Program-made: the position numbers and the translations under genes
Notes under the pieces: model-generated
Databases searched by the model: none
Told to the model about the DNA's origin: nothing
Seen by the model: only the letters and a program-made list of their open reading frames with translations
Source of the DNA: Lachnospiraceae bacterium
Lineage (GTDB): Bacteria > Bacillota > Clostridia > Lachnospirales > Lachnospiraceae
Assembly (NCBI GenBank): GCA_024695665.1
Contig: JAILHT010000149.1
Location: 1-43,419 of the forward strand
Direction of reading: 5' to 3'
Length of the DNA stretch: 43,419 nt
Shown: positions 17,708-26,049 of the stretch, one piece after another
Layout: the number at the start of each line of letters is the position of its first letter
How positions within the stretch are numbered: the first letter of the stretch is position 1

Positions 17708-19144
17708 TTACTTTTCAGGTGGAATATAGCTTAGCGGTATTCTGACATCGAAAACCGTCCCCTCTCCTTCCACGCTGAATACTTTTATAGCTCCGCGATG
17801 AAGATGAACCACGCTTCGGGTTATCGCAAGTCCAAGTCCGGTACCGCCTATCTCACGCGAATGGGATTTGTCCACCCTATAAAATCTCTCAAAAATGTTA
17901 TTTATCGACTCCTCCGGTATGCCTATACCGCTGTCTTCCACCTTTATGTAAAAATACTGGTGGTCGGCATTTAACGAGACATGAATCCATCCCTCAGGCT
18001 TGTTGTATTTTATGGCATTTTCGACGAGGTTTGTTATAGCAAGTGTCATCTTGACCTCGTCCACCTCCGCCGTTACAGGTCTGAAACTCTCAAGGACTAT
18101 CTCTATCGACTGCCTCTGGGCGATAGGTCTTAATCTCTTAAGTATAAGCTCGATAAGATCGTTTATATTCACACTCTCAATATTGAGTCCGGTCGATGAA
18201 CGGTCCATTTTGACAAGTGAGAGCAGATCGTTTATGATCTTTGTCTCTCTGTCGATCTCATTTCCAATATCCTGCATGAATTCACGATAGAGTTCAACCG
18301 GCACTTCGTCGCTTCCGTTAAGCGAATCCGCAAGCACCTTCATCGATGTGAGCGGCGTTTTAAGCTCATGAGACACGTTGGAGACAAATTCTTCTCTGGA
18401 TGAGTCCATGACTTTCATTCTCGTATGAAGCTTGTTGAACTCATTTGAGATGTGTGTTGTCTCTGTATAATCGTGAATCTCAAGACTGTTGGAATGCCCT
18501 GTATCGATGTCTCTCAATGACTTTGCCATATCGCCGAAAGGCTTAACCAGTCTTCCCGAAGTAAGTACCGACAAAATTATCATAACAAATAATATACCTG
18601 CTGAAATGATAAGTGCTCCGTCGGAGAGATATTCCAGATTTGTAGCTATCGAATCCGTTGATACGCTGACCAAAAGTACTCCCAAAACCTCCTGATTCTC
18701 AGCTTCAGTAAGTGGAACTACAAGCTCTATATATCCTATCTCGGAATCATATTTTGATATTTCCTCGCCGTTTAGACTCAATATGACTTTCTCTGAAACA
18801 ATGGTTTTTCCGACATCGAGCGAATATGAATCGAGTATAACCTCAAGACTCTGATTTATCAGCATAACTCGCCCGTCATAGATATTTGAAAACTGTGTTA
18901 TCTCACCAAGAATCGTCTCAGAGGAAAGATCATTCATAAAGTCGTTCATGACAATCTGATTGCCCAGAATTTTCGCCTGATTCAATATCTCAATACTCTG
19001 TACCGATACAGCACGGTTTTCATACGAACGCAACATGCTCAACGATACAAGCACCGTCGGCAATGTGCCAAAGATTATTATTATAAGTATTATTCGAAAT
19101 TTTAAACTCTTCAAAAAGCTTTTAAGCTTTGTTTTTACCTTCAT
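17708..19144 (-). CDS. Membrane sensor histidine kinase
   Basis: 478 residues. TM1 at about 17-38, an extracytoplasmic sensor of about 135 residues, TM2 at about 176-196, HAMP (about 197-250), a HisKA domain with SNVSHELKTPLTS (phosphoacceptor His259), and a HATPase domain with NLVENAIKYN, DSGIGIP and GGTGLGLAI. All catalytic boxes are intact. There is no PAS domain between HAMP and HisKA, unlike WalK. It is encoded 55 bases downstream of its response regulator and just upstream of the GerMN lipoprotein; the signal is unknown. Confidence 0.93.
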   Translation of the reverse strand: MKVKTKLKSFLKSLKFRIILIIIIFGTLPTVLVSLSMLRSYENRAVSVQSIEILNQAKILGNQIVMNDFMNDLSSETILGEITQFSNIYDGRVMLINQSLEVILDSYSLDVGKTIVSEKVILSLNGEEISKYDSEIGYIELVVPLTEAENQEVLGVLLVSVSTDSIATNLEYLSDGALIISAGILFVMIILSVLTSGRLVKPFGDMAKSLRDIDTGHSNSLEIHDYTETTHISNEFNKLHTRMKVMDSSREEFVSNVSHELKTPLTSMKVLADSLNGSDEVPVELYREFMQDIGNEIDRETKIINDLLSLVKMDRSSTGLNIESVNINDLIELILKRLRPIAQRQSIEIVLESFRPVTAEVDEVKMTLAITNLVENAIKYNKPEGWIHVSLNADHQYFYIKVEDSGIGIPEESINNIFERFYRVDKSHSREIGGTGLGLAITRSVVHLHRGAIKVFSVEGEGTVFDVRIPLSYIPPEK

Positions 19145-19199
19145 TCTAAAAGCAGCCTCTAAAACGGATTAAGTAATGTTACAAAAGATAATTCGCCAA

Positions 19200-19889
19200 C
19201 TAGGCCTGGAAGTAGTATCCGACTCCCCACTTTGTATGAACATACTTTGGTTCACTCGGATTCTCCTCAATCTTCTCCCTGAGCCTTCTTACATGTACAT
19301 CAACCGTTCTGGCGTCACCTGGATAATCCGAACCCCAGATCATCTCAAGAAGCTTTTCACGACTGTATACCTTGTTCGGATTTTTTGCGAGAAGCTCAAT
19401 AATATCAAATTCCTTTGCGGTAAGATTCATCTCACGTCCGGATATATATACTCTTCTGCTATCACAATCTATCTTCAGATCACCGCTCTCGATGACATTT
19501 GAGGCGCTCTTGTCCTCATCCCTCGCAGTGGTTCTTCTCATAATTGCTTTTATTCTTGCCTTGACCTCAAGAATATTGAATGGCTTTGTTATATAATCGT
19601 CAGCGCCATACTCAAGTCCAAGGATTTTGTCCATATCATCACCCTTTGCGGTGAGCATGACTATAGGAACCTGTGAACTCTCTCTGATCAGCTGACAAAC
19701 GGCAAAACCATCCATTTTTGGCAACATGACATCCAAAAGAATGATGTCATAGTGATTGTTCATAGCCATATTGTATGCTTCTTCACCGTCATAAGCGCAC
19801 TCAACCTCCATTCCTTCCTGCTCTAAGGAGAAACGGATTCCTTTAACTATAAGTTTTTCATCATCCACTACAAGAACTCTTCGCGCCAT
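19200..19889 (-). CDS. OmpR/PhoB-family response regulator
   Basis: 229 residues. The receiver domain has the acidic pocket VVDDEK, the phosphoacceptor Asp53 in LLDVMLPKMDG, Thr80 in MLTAKGDDM and Lys102 in ITKPF. The C-terminal winged helix contains LTAKEFDIIELLAKNPNKVYS and RTVDVHVRRLREKIE, the DNA recognition helix. It pairs with the downstream histidine kinase. It follows comEA by 12 bases, so it shares a transcript with the DNA-uptake genes and may control them. The target promoters are not apparent in the window. Confidence 0.95.
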   Translation of the reverse strand: MARRVLVVDDEKLIVKGIRFSLEQEGMEVECAYDGEEAYNMAMNNHYDIILLDVMLPKMDGFAVCQLIRESSQVPIVMLTAKGDDMDKILGLEYGADDYITKPFNILEVKARIKAIMRRTTARDEDKSASNVIESGDLKIDCDSRRVYISGREMNLTAKEFDIIELLAKNPNKVYSREKLLEMIWGSDYPGDARTVDVHVRRLREKIEENPSEPKYVHTKWGVGYYFQA

Positions 19890-19901
19890 GCCAAAATACC
19901 T

Positions 19902-20573
19902 CTATCTAACCTTTATATTATCTTTGATCTTTTGGTAGCATCCTTCCCCGATGCCAGATACATTCATTATGTCACAAGCATTCTCGAAATCACCGTTTGT
20001 ATTTCTGTATTCGATTATACTTTTTGCCTTCTGCTCACCTATGCCATTCAAGGTCATAAGTTCATTCTCATCAGCTGTATTTATATTTACGACTCCATCC
20101 TCCGAATCACCTGCCGAAACTGGAAGTGTCACCCCTTCCGGGTAAGCAGCCTCATCGCTGTTTGGGATGTAAATCATCTGTCCGTCCGATATGCAGTCAG
20201 CGAGATTGATTGCCCATGAAGCTGCATCTTCCTTTAAGCCTCCTGCCTTTTCAACCGCCTCGTACACTCTTGATCTTCCGTCAAGGAAATAGACTCCCGG
20301 TGATTTGACAGCTCCGCATACATATACCACAATTTGGCTTTGTACTTCGGAAGCCTCAGTTTCTGCAGTCTCTTTCTCACTGTTTTCTCTGAGCTCATCC
20401 GAATCTGTTTCTTCGGTTTCTTCGAATTCTTCACTTTCTTCCGTGTCCTCAGTGCTGATTTCTTCGGATAACAGAAGAACATCATCCCGCCTACAGCCTA
20501 AAGTCTGTAAACATAAGAACATCAGAAAAAGGGCAAAAACTCTCTTTCTGATGTTTCTTGTTTTTTCTATCAT
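19902..20573 (-). CDS. comEA: DNA receptor ComEA, lipoprotein form with acidic linker
   Basis: 223 residues. The N-terminus carries a signal with lipobox TLGC near residue 27, suggesting a lipid anchor in place of the usual ComEA membrane helix. An acidic low-complexity linker rich in Glu, Ser and Thr spans about 35-75. An SLBB domain (VVYVCGAVKSPGVYFLDG) and a C-terminal double helix-hairpin-helix (VVNINTADENELMTLNGIGE ... MNVSGIGEGCYQKIKD) follow. The HhH domain binds double-stranded DNA for uptake through ComEC. The gene leads the operon that ends with comEC. Its GGAGG ribosome binding site is inside a small hairpin (see separate feature). Confidence 0.93.
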   Translation of the reverse strand: MIEKTRNIRKRVFALFLMFLCLQTLGCRRDDVLLLSEEISTEDTEESEEFEETEETDSDELRENSEKETAETEASEVQSQIVVYVCGAVKSPGVYFLDGRSRVYEAVEKAGGLKEDAASWAINLADCISDGQMIYIPNSDEAAYPEGVTLPVSAGDSEDGVVNINTADENELMTLNGIGEQKAKSIIEYRNTNGDFENACDIMNVSGIGEGCYQKIKDNIKVR

Positions 20574-20577
20574 TTAT

Positions 20578-20596
20578 ACCTCCGTCCAAAGGAGGT
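20578..20596 (-). promoter_or_regulatory. Hairpin covering the comEA ribosome binding site
   Basis: On the minus strand ACCTCC (20596-20591), a seven-base loop and GGAGGT (20583-20578) form a perfect six-base stem. The right arm is the comEA Shine-Dalgarno sequence, five bases before the ATG at 20573. The stem would hide the site in the mRNA. Its effect on translation is inference. Confidence 0.5.
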
Positions 20597-20635
20597 TCCA
20601 ATTGCCCGTAGGCCTATTTTACCGAATTATTTGTC

Positions 20636-20663
20636 AATTTACAATGGTATATTAGATAGTCAA
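20636..20663 (-). promoter_or_regulatory. Weak candidate promoter for the comEA operon
   Basis: Minus strand TTGACT (20663-20658), a 16-base spacer and TAAATT (20641-20636), right after the argD stop. No terminator was seen after argD, so the comEA operon might also receive read-through from the arginine operon. Confidence 0.35.
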
Positions 20664-20667
20664 TTTC

Positions 20668-21864
20668 TTAAGCAATCTCGTCAAAGACCGAAGTTAATAT
20701 ATTTATCATCTCATCAACATCGTCTTTTGTTATCACAAGCGGGGGTACAAATCTGAGCACATTGCTTCCGGCAGTTATAACTATAAGTCCTTTTTCGAGA
20801 CATTTTGTTGAGACCTCTCCCGGTTTCTTTGTGATTTCAAGCCCCTGTATAAGGCCCATTCCTCTTCTGTCAGTCACGAAAGAATATTTATCTTTCACCT
20901 CATCGAGACGCTTTGCCAGATACTCTCCAACAACCTTTGCATTGTCCTCTATATGATCTCTCTCAAAAATCTCAATAACCTTTGCCACCGCAGCGCCGAC
21001 AAAAGGATTTCCACCGTATGTCGTGCCATGGTCTCCCGGGACAAGAGATTTTTTTGCAACCTTTTCAGTCATCAAAAATGCGCCTACCGGAACACCGCAG
21101 CCCAAGGCCTTTGCGACTGTCATAATATCCGGCTTCACACCGTATGCCTGCCATGCAAACATACTTCCGGTTCTTCCCATACCGCACTGAATCTCATCGA
21201 GAATAAGAAGTATGTCCTTCTCGTCACAAAGTTCCCTGACTCCCTGCAAAAACTCCTTCGTTGCCGGATGGATTCCCCCTTCGCCCTGCACAGTCTCCAT
21301 AATTATTGCACAGGTCTTGTCCGTAATCTGAGCTTTAACGGAATCAAGATTGTTAAAATCTGCAAACTTCACTCCCGGCATGAGCGGTTCAAACGGCTCT
21401 CTGTAGTGTGCATTTCCCGTGACGGAAAGTGCTCCTATGCTACGTCCGTGAAATGAACTGTTCATTGCTATAACTTCATGTCCGGCAAATCCGTCTCTCG
21501 TAAAAGCATATTTTTTTGCTGCTTTTATGGCACCTTCAATAGCCTCTGTCCCCGAGTTTGTAAAGAAAACTCTGTCCATTTTACTGATTCTCTTCACTGA
21601 CTCCGCAGCTTTTACTATCGGAGCGTTATAATAGAGATTCGAGGTGTGCAAAAGCAGATCCACCTGCTCTTTTAAAGCGTTCTTATACTCATCGTTGCTG
21701 TATCCCAAAGCGCATACCGCTATACCTGCGGCAAAATCAAGATACTCTTTTCCGTCTGTGTCGTAGAGTTTTACACCCTCGCCCTTTTCAAGGACAATCT
21801 GATATCTGTTATATGTGTGGAGCAAGTCCTTCTCGGCTTCCTCGATATATCCTGTTTTATTCAT
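20668..21864 (-). CDS. argD: Acetylornithine aminotransferase
   Basis: PLP enzyme converting N-acetylglutamate semialdehyde and glutamate to N-acetylornithine and 2-oxoglutarate. 398 residues from the ATG at 21864 ([20 protein letters not shown]). [16 protein letters not shown] contains the PLP aspartate, and [15 protein letters not shown] the Schiff-base lysine. The start overlaps the argB stop by eight bases, and an AAGGAG lies inside the end of argB at a rather long spacing, so I prefer it to the ATG at 21888, which has no ribosome binding site. It is the last gene of the GNAT-argJ-argB-argD run. Confidence 0.93.
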   Translation of the reverse strand: MNKTGYIEEAEKDLLHTYNRYQIVLEKGEGVKLYDTDGKEYLDFAAGIAVCALGYSNDEYKNALKEQVDLLLHTSNLYYNAPIVKAAESVKRISKMDRVFFTNSGTEAIEGAIKAAKKYAFTRDGFAGHEVIAMNSSFHGRSIGALSVTGNAHYREPFEPLMPGVKFADFNNLDSVKAQITDKTCAIIMETVQGEGGIHPATKEFLQGVRELCDEKDILLILDEIQCGMGRTGSMFAWQAYGVKPDIMTVAKALGCGVPVGAFLMTEKVAKKSLVPGDHGTTYGGNPFVGAAVAKVIEIFERDHIEDNAKVVGEYLAKRLDEVKDKYSFVTDRRGMGLIQGLEITKKPGEVSTKCLEKGLIVITAGSNVLRFVPPLVITKDDVDEMINILTSVFDEIA

Positions 21865-22756
21865 TGTAAAACTTTGTCTCCTTATCATCTAAGATTGCGG
21901 TTCCGATTCCTTTATTTGTAAAAATCTCAAGAAGTAAGCAATGCGCTACTCTTCCGTCAAGTATATGCACCCTCGAAACTCCCTGTTCGATAGCATCGAT
22001 ACAGTTGTTAAGCTTAGGAAGCATACCTCCGCCGATAAAACCGGTTCCGATAAGTTCCTTGGCCTCTGTGACAGTAAGCTCTGATATGAGACTGTCCGGG
22101 TCATCCATATCCTTTAAGACTCCCTTTATATCTGTGAGGAAGGCAAGTTTTTCCGCATCCACCGCCTTTGCGATGGCACATGCTGCATCATCCGCATTTA
22201 TATTGTAGGTCTGATAATTGTCATCCATTCCTATCGGACAAACTATAGGAAGGAAATCTCTCTCAAGAAGGTCAAATAAAATCTTTGGATTAACTTCCTT
22301 GACCTCTCCGACAAATCCGATATCCTGGCCGTCCGAGAGTTTCTTTTCAACCTTTAAGAGTCCTCCGTCCTTACCGCTTATACCTATGGCATTCACGCCG
22401 AGTTCCTCTACCATCTGAACAAGGGATTTGTTCACCTTGTTGAGAACCATCTCAGCAACTTCCATAGTCTCCTCATCGGTCTTTCTGAGTCCGTTAATAA
22501 AAACCGGCTCCATTCCGACCTTGCCGACCCATCTGCTGATTTCCTTTCCACCGCCATGAACGATAATAGGCTTAAAACCAACCAGCTTTAAGAGGGTCAC
22601 ATCCTGAATAACCTGTTTCTTTAAGGTCTCATCAACCATTGCCGACCCGCCGTATTTTACAACTATGATTTTTCTGTTGAACCGTTGAATATAAGGAAGC
22701 GCCTCTATCAAAACGGCTGCTTTCTCAAGCACTTTGTTCATTTCATTATCGTTCAT
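21857..22756 (-). CDS. argB: Acetylglutamate kinase
   Basis: Phosphorylates N-acetylglutamate, the second step of arginine synthesis. 299 residues. [12 protein letters not shown] is the phosphate-binding loop, [13 protein letters not shown] the next glycine loop, and [21 protein letters not shown] the C-terminal signature. An N-terminal helix of about 25 residues precedes the kinase fold. That extension is typical of hexameric, arginine-inhibited forms, which fits a pathway that recycles acetyl groups through ArgJ. Ribosome binding site GGGAG. Confidence 0.96.
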   Translation of the reverse strand: MNDNEMNKVLEKAAVLIEALPYIQRFNRKIIVVKYGGSAMVDETLKKQVIQDVTLLKLVGFKPIIVHGGGKEISRWVGKVGMEPVFINGLRKTDEETMEVAEMVLNKVNKSLVQMVEELGVNAIGISGKDGGLLKVEKKLSDGQDIGFVGEVKEVNPKILFDLLERDFLPIVCPIGMDDNYQTYNINADDAACAIAKAVDAEKLAFLTDIKGVLKDMDDPDSLISELTVTEAKELIGTGFIGGGMLPKLNNCIDAIEQGVSRVHILDGRVAHCLLLEIFTNKGIGTAILDDKETKFYNE

Positions 22757-22791
22757 TTTCCTATCTCCCTTTTATATAGTTATTATTTTAA

Positions 22792-24015
22792 TTATGATCT
22801 GTAATCGGCATTTATCTTGACATAATCGTATGTGAGATCGCATCCCCATGCGGTCGCAGATGAATTTCCCTCATGCATATCAACATATACGGTAACAGCA
22901 TCTGCCTTCATTATCGATAGCGCTTCATCCTCGTCAAAGTGAAGCGGAACTCCCTTTTTGAAAACCTCTATTTTCCCGTTTATACTACAGAAGAAAAGCT
23001 CGACATCATTCTGATCGAACATTGCTCCGGAATAGCCCATAGCGCACAAAAATCGCCCGAAATTGGCATCACATCCGAATATTGCCGCCTTTGAAAGATT
23101 TGACCCCACTATGGCTCTGGCGAGTGTCTTTGCATCTTCCTTGGATTTTGCATTTACAACCTTTGCCTCAAATAGCTTCGTTGCCCCTTCGCCATCCGCA
23201 GCCATCTTCTTTGCAAGTGTCTCATTCACAAAATGAAGTGCCTCACAGAATGTCTTGTAATCCTCATTCTTCTCGGTTATCTTTACATTTTCGGCCAAAC
23301 CGTTTGCAAGTACGACAACCGTGTCATTTGTAGATGTATCACCGTCAACCGTTATCATGTTGTAAGTGTCTTTTACATCTTCATGAAGTGCCTCGTCTAA
23401 CATCTTTTTATCTATGGAAACATCTGTCGTGATAAAGGAAAGCATTGTGCACATATTAGGATGGATCATCCCTGCTCCTTTGCACATTCCCCCTATTGTG
23501 ACTTTCTTTCCCGAAAGCTCTATTGTGACTGCAACTTCCTTTTCCTTTGTATCGGTGGTCATTATTGCAAGCGCAGCTGAATGTCCCGCCTCCGTGGTAT
23601 CGGAAAGATTTTTTGCAAGTTCCTTTGTTCCGTTACATATTCTGTCAATAGGAAGCTGCATTCCAATGACGCCTGTGGATGCGACAAGTACAGAATCCTT
23701 TGGGATGCCAAGGGCCTCACCTGCGCACTCCGCAGTCTTGTCACAGTAACTTAAGCCTTCCTCTCCGGTACAGGCATTTGCTATTCCGGCATTGATTACT
23801 ACTGCCTCGGCATATTCCGATTCGCTGACAACCTTTTTGTCCCAGAGAACCGGCGCCGCCTTGACAACATTTGATGTAAAACATCCTGCCGATACACATG
23901 GCTTCTCGCTGTATATCATAGCCATATCCGTTCTTCCCTTATATTTAATGCCTGCAGCTGTACAGGCAGCCTTAAATCCTTTAGCTTCAGTAACTCCGCC
24001 TTTTATTACTTCCAT
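22792..24015 (-). CDS. argJ: Ornithine acetyltransferase / bifunctional ArgJ
   Basis: Transfers the acetyl group from N-acetylornithine to glutamate; bifunctional forms also use acetyl-CoA. 407 residues. The self-cleavage site is in GAGMIHPNMCTMLSFI, where the nucleophilic threonine follows Cys instead of the more common Ala. VDGDTSTNDTVVVLANG and GCDANFGRFLCAMGYSG are the other signatures. The C-terminus reads WGCDLTYDYVKINADYRS, the normal end of the family. It lies between the GNAT gene and argB. Confidence 0.96.
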   Translation of the reverse strand: MEVIKGGVTEAKGFKAACTAAGIKYKGRTDMAMIYSEKPCVSAGCFTSNVVKAAPVLWDKKVVSESEYAEAVVINAGIANACTGEEGLSYCDKTAECAGEALGIPKDSVLVASTGVIGMQLPIDRICNGTKELAKNLSDTTEAGHSAALAIMTTDTKEKEVAVTIELSGKKVTIGGMCKGAGMIHPNMCTMLSFITTDVSIDKKMLDEALHEDVKDTYNMITVDGDTSTNDTVVVLANGLAENVKITEKNEDYKTFCEALHFVNETLAKKMAADGEGATKLFEAKVVNAKSKEDAKTLARAIVGSNLSKAAIFGCDANFGRFLCAMGYSGAMFDQNDVELFFCSINGKIEVFKKGVPLHFDEDEALSIMKADAVTVYVDMHEGNSSATAWGCDLTYDYVKINADYRS

Positions 24016-24045
24016 CTTTTTACCCTTTCAAAGCTTTATTTAATA

Positions 24046-24507
24046 TTACATATTGAACTGTGTTATGTTTTCATCATTCAATGAGAGCTCATAGTAGTTG
24101 AAGTCGTCTCTGAATGTCCAACCTACACCCTTCCAAAAAAGATTTCCGACTTCATTATTCTTAAAAGCAACCAACGTCACTTTGCTTATCTTCTCTTTCT
24201 TAAGTTCAAGCATCGCATATGAAACCATCGCCCTTCCCACACCGTGCTGTCTGTACTTTTCCTTCACGCAAACATGATAAAAACATCCGTGTCTACCATC
24301 ATGTCCGCAGAGAATTGAACCTATGATCTCATCATCTTTCACGGCCACGATGCTGGTGGTCGGATTTCTTTTTATGAACCTTTCCACATATTCTTTCGAG
24401 TCATCGAGACTTCTTATTCCAAAACCATGTATTGTCATCCACAATTCATGGACTTTATCTATATCTTCAAACGTCATTTCCCTGACAGCAAAATTTATCT
24501 CGGACAT
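24046..24507 (-). CDS. GNAT-family N-acetyltransferase at the head of the arg operon
   Basis: 153 residues from the ATG at 24507 (MSEINFAVREMTFEDID), the usual beginning of the fold. An alternative ATG at 24543 adds 12 residues. IIGSILCGHDGRHGCFYHVCV is the beta4 region, and EKYRQHGVGRAMVSYAM is the acetyl-CoA pyrophosphate loop (Q/RxxGxG/A). The substrate is not evident. Its place as first gene of a GNAT-argJ-argB-argD transcript suggests a role in arginine metabolism, perhaps N-acetylglutamate formation, but short GNATs are too diverse to be sure. argC, which often occupies this position, is absent. Confidence 0.85.
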   Translation of the reverse strand: MSEINFAVREMTFEDIDKVHELWMTIHGFGIRSLDDSKEYVERFIKRNPTTSIVAVKDDEIIGSILCGHDGRHGCFYHVCVKEKYRQHGVGRAMVSYAMLELKKEKISKVTLVAFKNNEVGNLFWKGVGWTFRDDFNYYELSLNDENITQFNM

Positions 24508-24598
24508 CAATCCCAAACCTTTCAAAAATATATTTTTTATCATATTACAAACATCCTATGCCGTAAAGCATTTTCACGTCACTTCGTTTTCATCTCGT

Positions 24599-24612
24599 TG
24601 CATAATTATACA
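24599..24612. promoter_or_regulatory. ARG-box-like palindrome (putative ArgR operator)
   Basis: TGCATAATTATACA closely resembles the ARG half-site pair TGAATAATTATTCA and is centred on the -10 of the minus-strand arg promoter, where a repressor would block polymerase. A poorer TGAATTTTTATTTT match lies at 24674-24687, upstream of the argG promoter. The ArgR assignment is inference from sequence likeness and position. Confidence 0.55.
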
Positions 24613-24633
24613 TATTCGTTATAATCAATTCAA
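24605..24633 (-). promoter_or_regulatory. Promoter of the GNAT-argJ-argB-argD operon
   Basis: Minus strand TTGAAT (24633-24628), a 17-base spacer and a perfect TATAAT (24610-24605). The -10 lies within the ARG-box-like palindrome. Confidence 0.75.
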
Positions 24634-24709
24634 CCCTATTTTCCATATTTTATATATCTATTACAGATTATCTTGAATTTTTATTTTTTATTTGTGTATA
24701 TTTTTCCGC

Positions 24710-24738
24710 TTGCGTTCTCAAATAATGTGTTGTATATT
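24710..24738 (+). promoter_or_regulatory. argG promoter
   Basis: TTGCGT (24710-24715), a 17-base spacer and TATATT (24733-24738), followed by AAAGGA and the argG ATG at 24780. It is divergent from the arg operon promoter, about 75 bases away. Confidence 0.6.
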
Positions 24739-24779
24739 AAATGCGTTGTTACAATTCAAACAGAAAGGAACTTTTAAAT

Positions 24780-26003
24780 ATGAAAGAGAAAGTTGTACTT
24801 GCCTACTCAGGCGGATTGGATACCACAGCCATCATTCCATGGCTCAAAGAAACTTATGATTATGACGTTATTTGCTGCTGTATCGATTGCGGACAGGGCG
24901 AAGAGCTCGACGGACTCGAGGAGAGAGCAAAGCTCTCAGGTGCAAGCAAGCTTTATATAGAAGACATCTGTGACGAATTTGCCGAGGATTATATCATTCC
25001 TTGCGTTCAGGCAGGTGCTGTTTATGAGAACAAATACCTTCTCGGAACTTCAATGGCAAGACCGGGAATTGCAAAGAAACTTGTTGAGATAGCAAGAAAA
25101 GAGAACGCTGTGGCTATCTGCCACGGAGCTACAGGAAAAGGGAACGATCAGATTCGTTTTGAGCTCGGTATCAAGGCTCTCGCTCCTGATATCAAAGTTA
25201 TCGCTCCTTGGCGTCAGGACAACTGGCAGATGGACTCCCGCGAAGCTGAGATTGAATATTGTAAAGCTCACGGAATCGATCTTCCGTTCTCAACAGACAA
25301 GAGCTACAGCCGTGACAGGAACCTTTGGCATATCAGCCATGAGGGACTTGAACTCGAAGATCCTTCACTTGAGCCGAACTACGAGCATCTTCTCGTTCTC
25401 TCGGTAACACCGGAAAAAGCTCCTGATGAACCTGAGTATGTAACCATGACTTTTGAAAAAGGTGTTCCAAAGACTGTAAACGGAAAGGCAATGAAAGTTG
25501 CGGATATCATCCGTGAGCTGAACCGTCTCGGCGGAAAGCACGGAATAGGAATCGTAGACATCGTTGAGAACCGCGTTGTCGGAATGAAATCCCGTGGTGT
25601 ATATGAGACTCCGGGAGGAACTATCCTTCTTGAGGCACAGAAACAGCTTGAGGAACTTGTTCTCGACCGTGCGACAATGGAATCAAAGAAAGATATTGGT
25701 GCTAAGCTTTCACAGGTAGTATACGAAGGAAAATGGTTCACACCGCTCTGCGAAGCTTTGAGAGCATTTGTGACATCCACCCAGGAATATGTGACAGGAG
25801 AAGTAAAGTTCAAGCTCTACAAAGGAAATATAATAAAAGCGGGAACCACTTCACCATACTCACTTTACTCTGAGTCACTCGCAAGCTTTACCACCGGAGA
25901 TCAGTACGATCATCATGATGCTGACGGTTTTATCACCCTCTTTGGTCTTCCGTTAAAGGTTAGAGCCCAGATGCTTCAGAATACAAATAAAAACACAAAA
26001 TAA
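24780..26003 (+). CDS. argG: Argininosuccinate synthase
   Basis: ATP-dependent condensation of citrulline with aspartate. 407 residues from the ATG at 24780 (MKEKVVLAYSGGLDTTAI), which follows AAAGGA; the frame is open 13 codons upstream, but those codons lack family similarity. The PP-loop is SGGLDTT, HGATGKGNDQIRFE is the substrate-binding signature, and SRDRNLWHISHEG the tetramer-region motif. The partner argH is not downstream: the gene is followed at once by a terminator. It is divergent from the other arg genes, with a shared control region. Confidence 0.97.
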   Translation: MKEKVVLAYSGGLDTTAIIPWLKETYDYDVICCCIDCGQGEELDGLEERAKLSGASKLYIEDICDEFAEDYIIPCVQAGAVYENKYLLGTSMARPGIAKKLVEIARKENAVAICHGATGKGNDQIRFELGIKALAPDIKVIAPWRQDNWQMDSREAEIEYCKAHGIDLPFSTDKSYSRDRNLWHISHEGLELEDPSLEPNYEHLLVLSVTPEKAPDEPEYVTMTFEKGVPKTVNGKAMKVADIIRELNRLGGKHGIGIVDIVENRVVGMKSRGVYETPGGTILLEAQKQLEELVLDRATMESKKDIGAKLSQVVYEGKWFTPLCEALRAFVTSTQEYVTGEVKFKLYKGNIIKAGTTSPYSLYSESLASFTTGDQYDHHDADGFITLFGLPLKVRAQMLQNTNKNTK

Positions 26004-26021
26004 GAAGATAAAGCAAAAGAT

Positions 26022-26049
26022 AAGAGCGCTAAAAAGCGCTCTTATTTTT
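26022..26049 (+). terminator. argG terminator
   Basis: A nine-base perfect stem, AAGAGCGCT (26022-26030) and AGCGCTCTT (26035-26043), with an AAAA loop, followed by ATTTTTAT. It reaches the stop codon of the convergent GGDEF gene. Confidence 0.88.
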
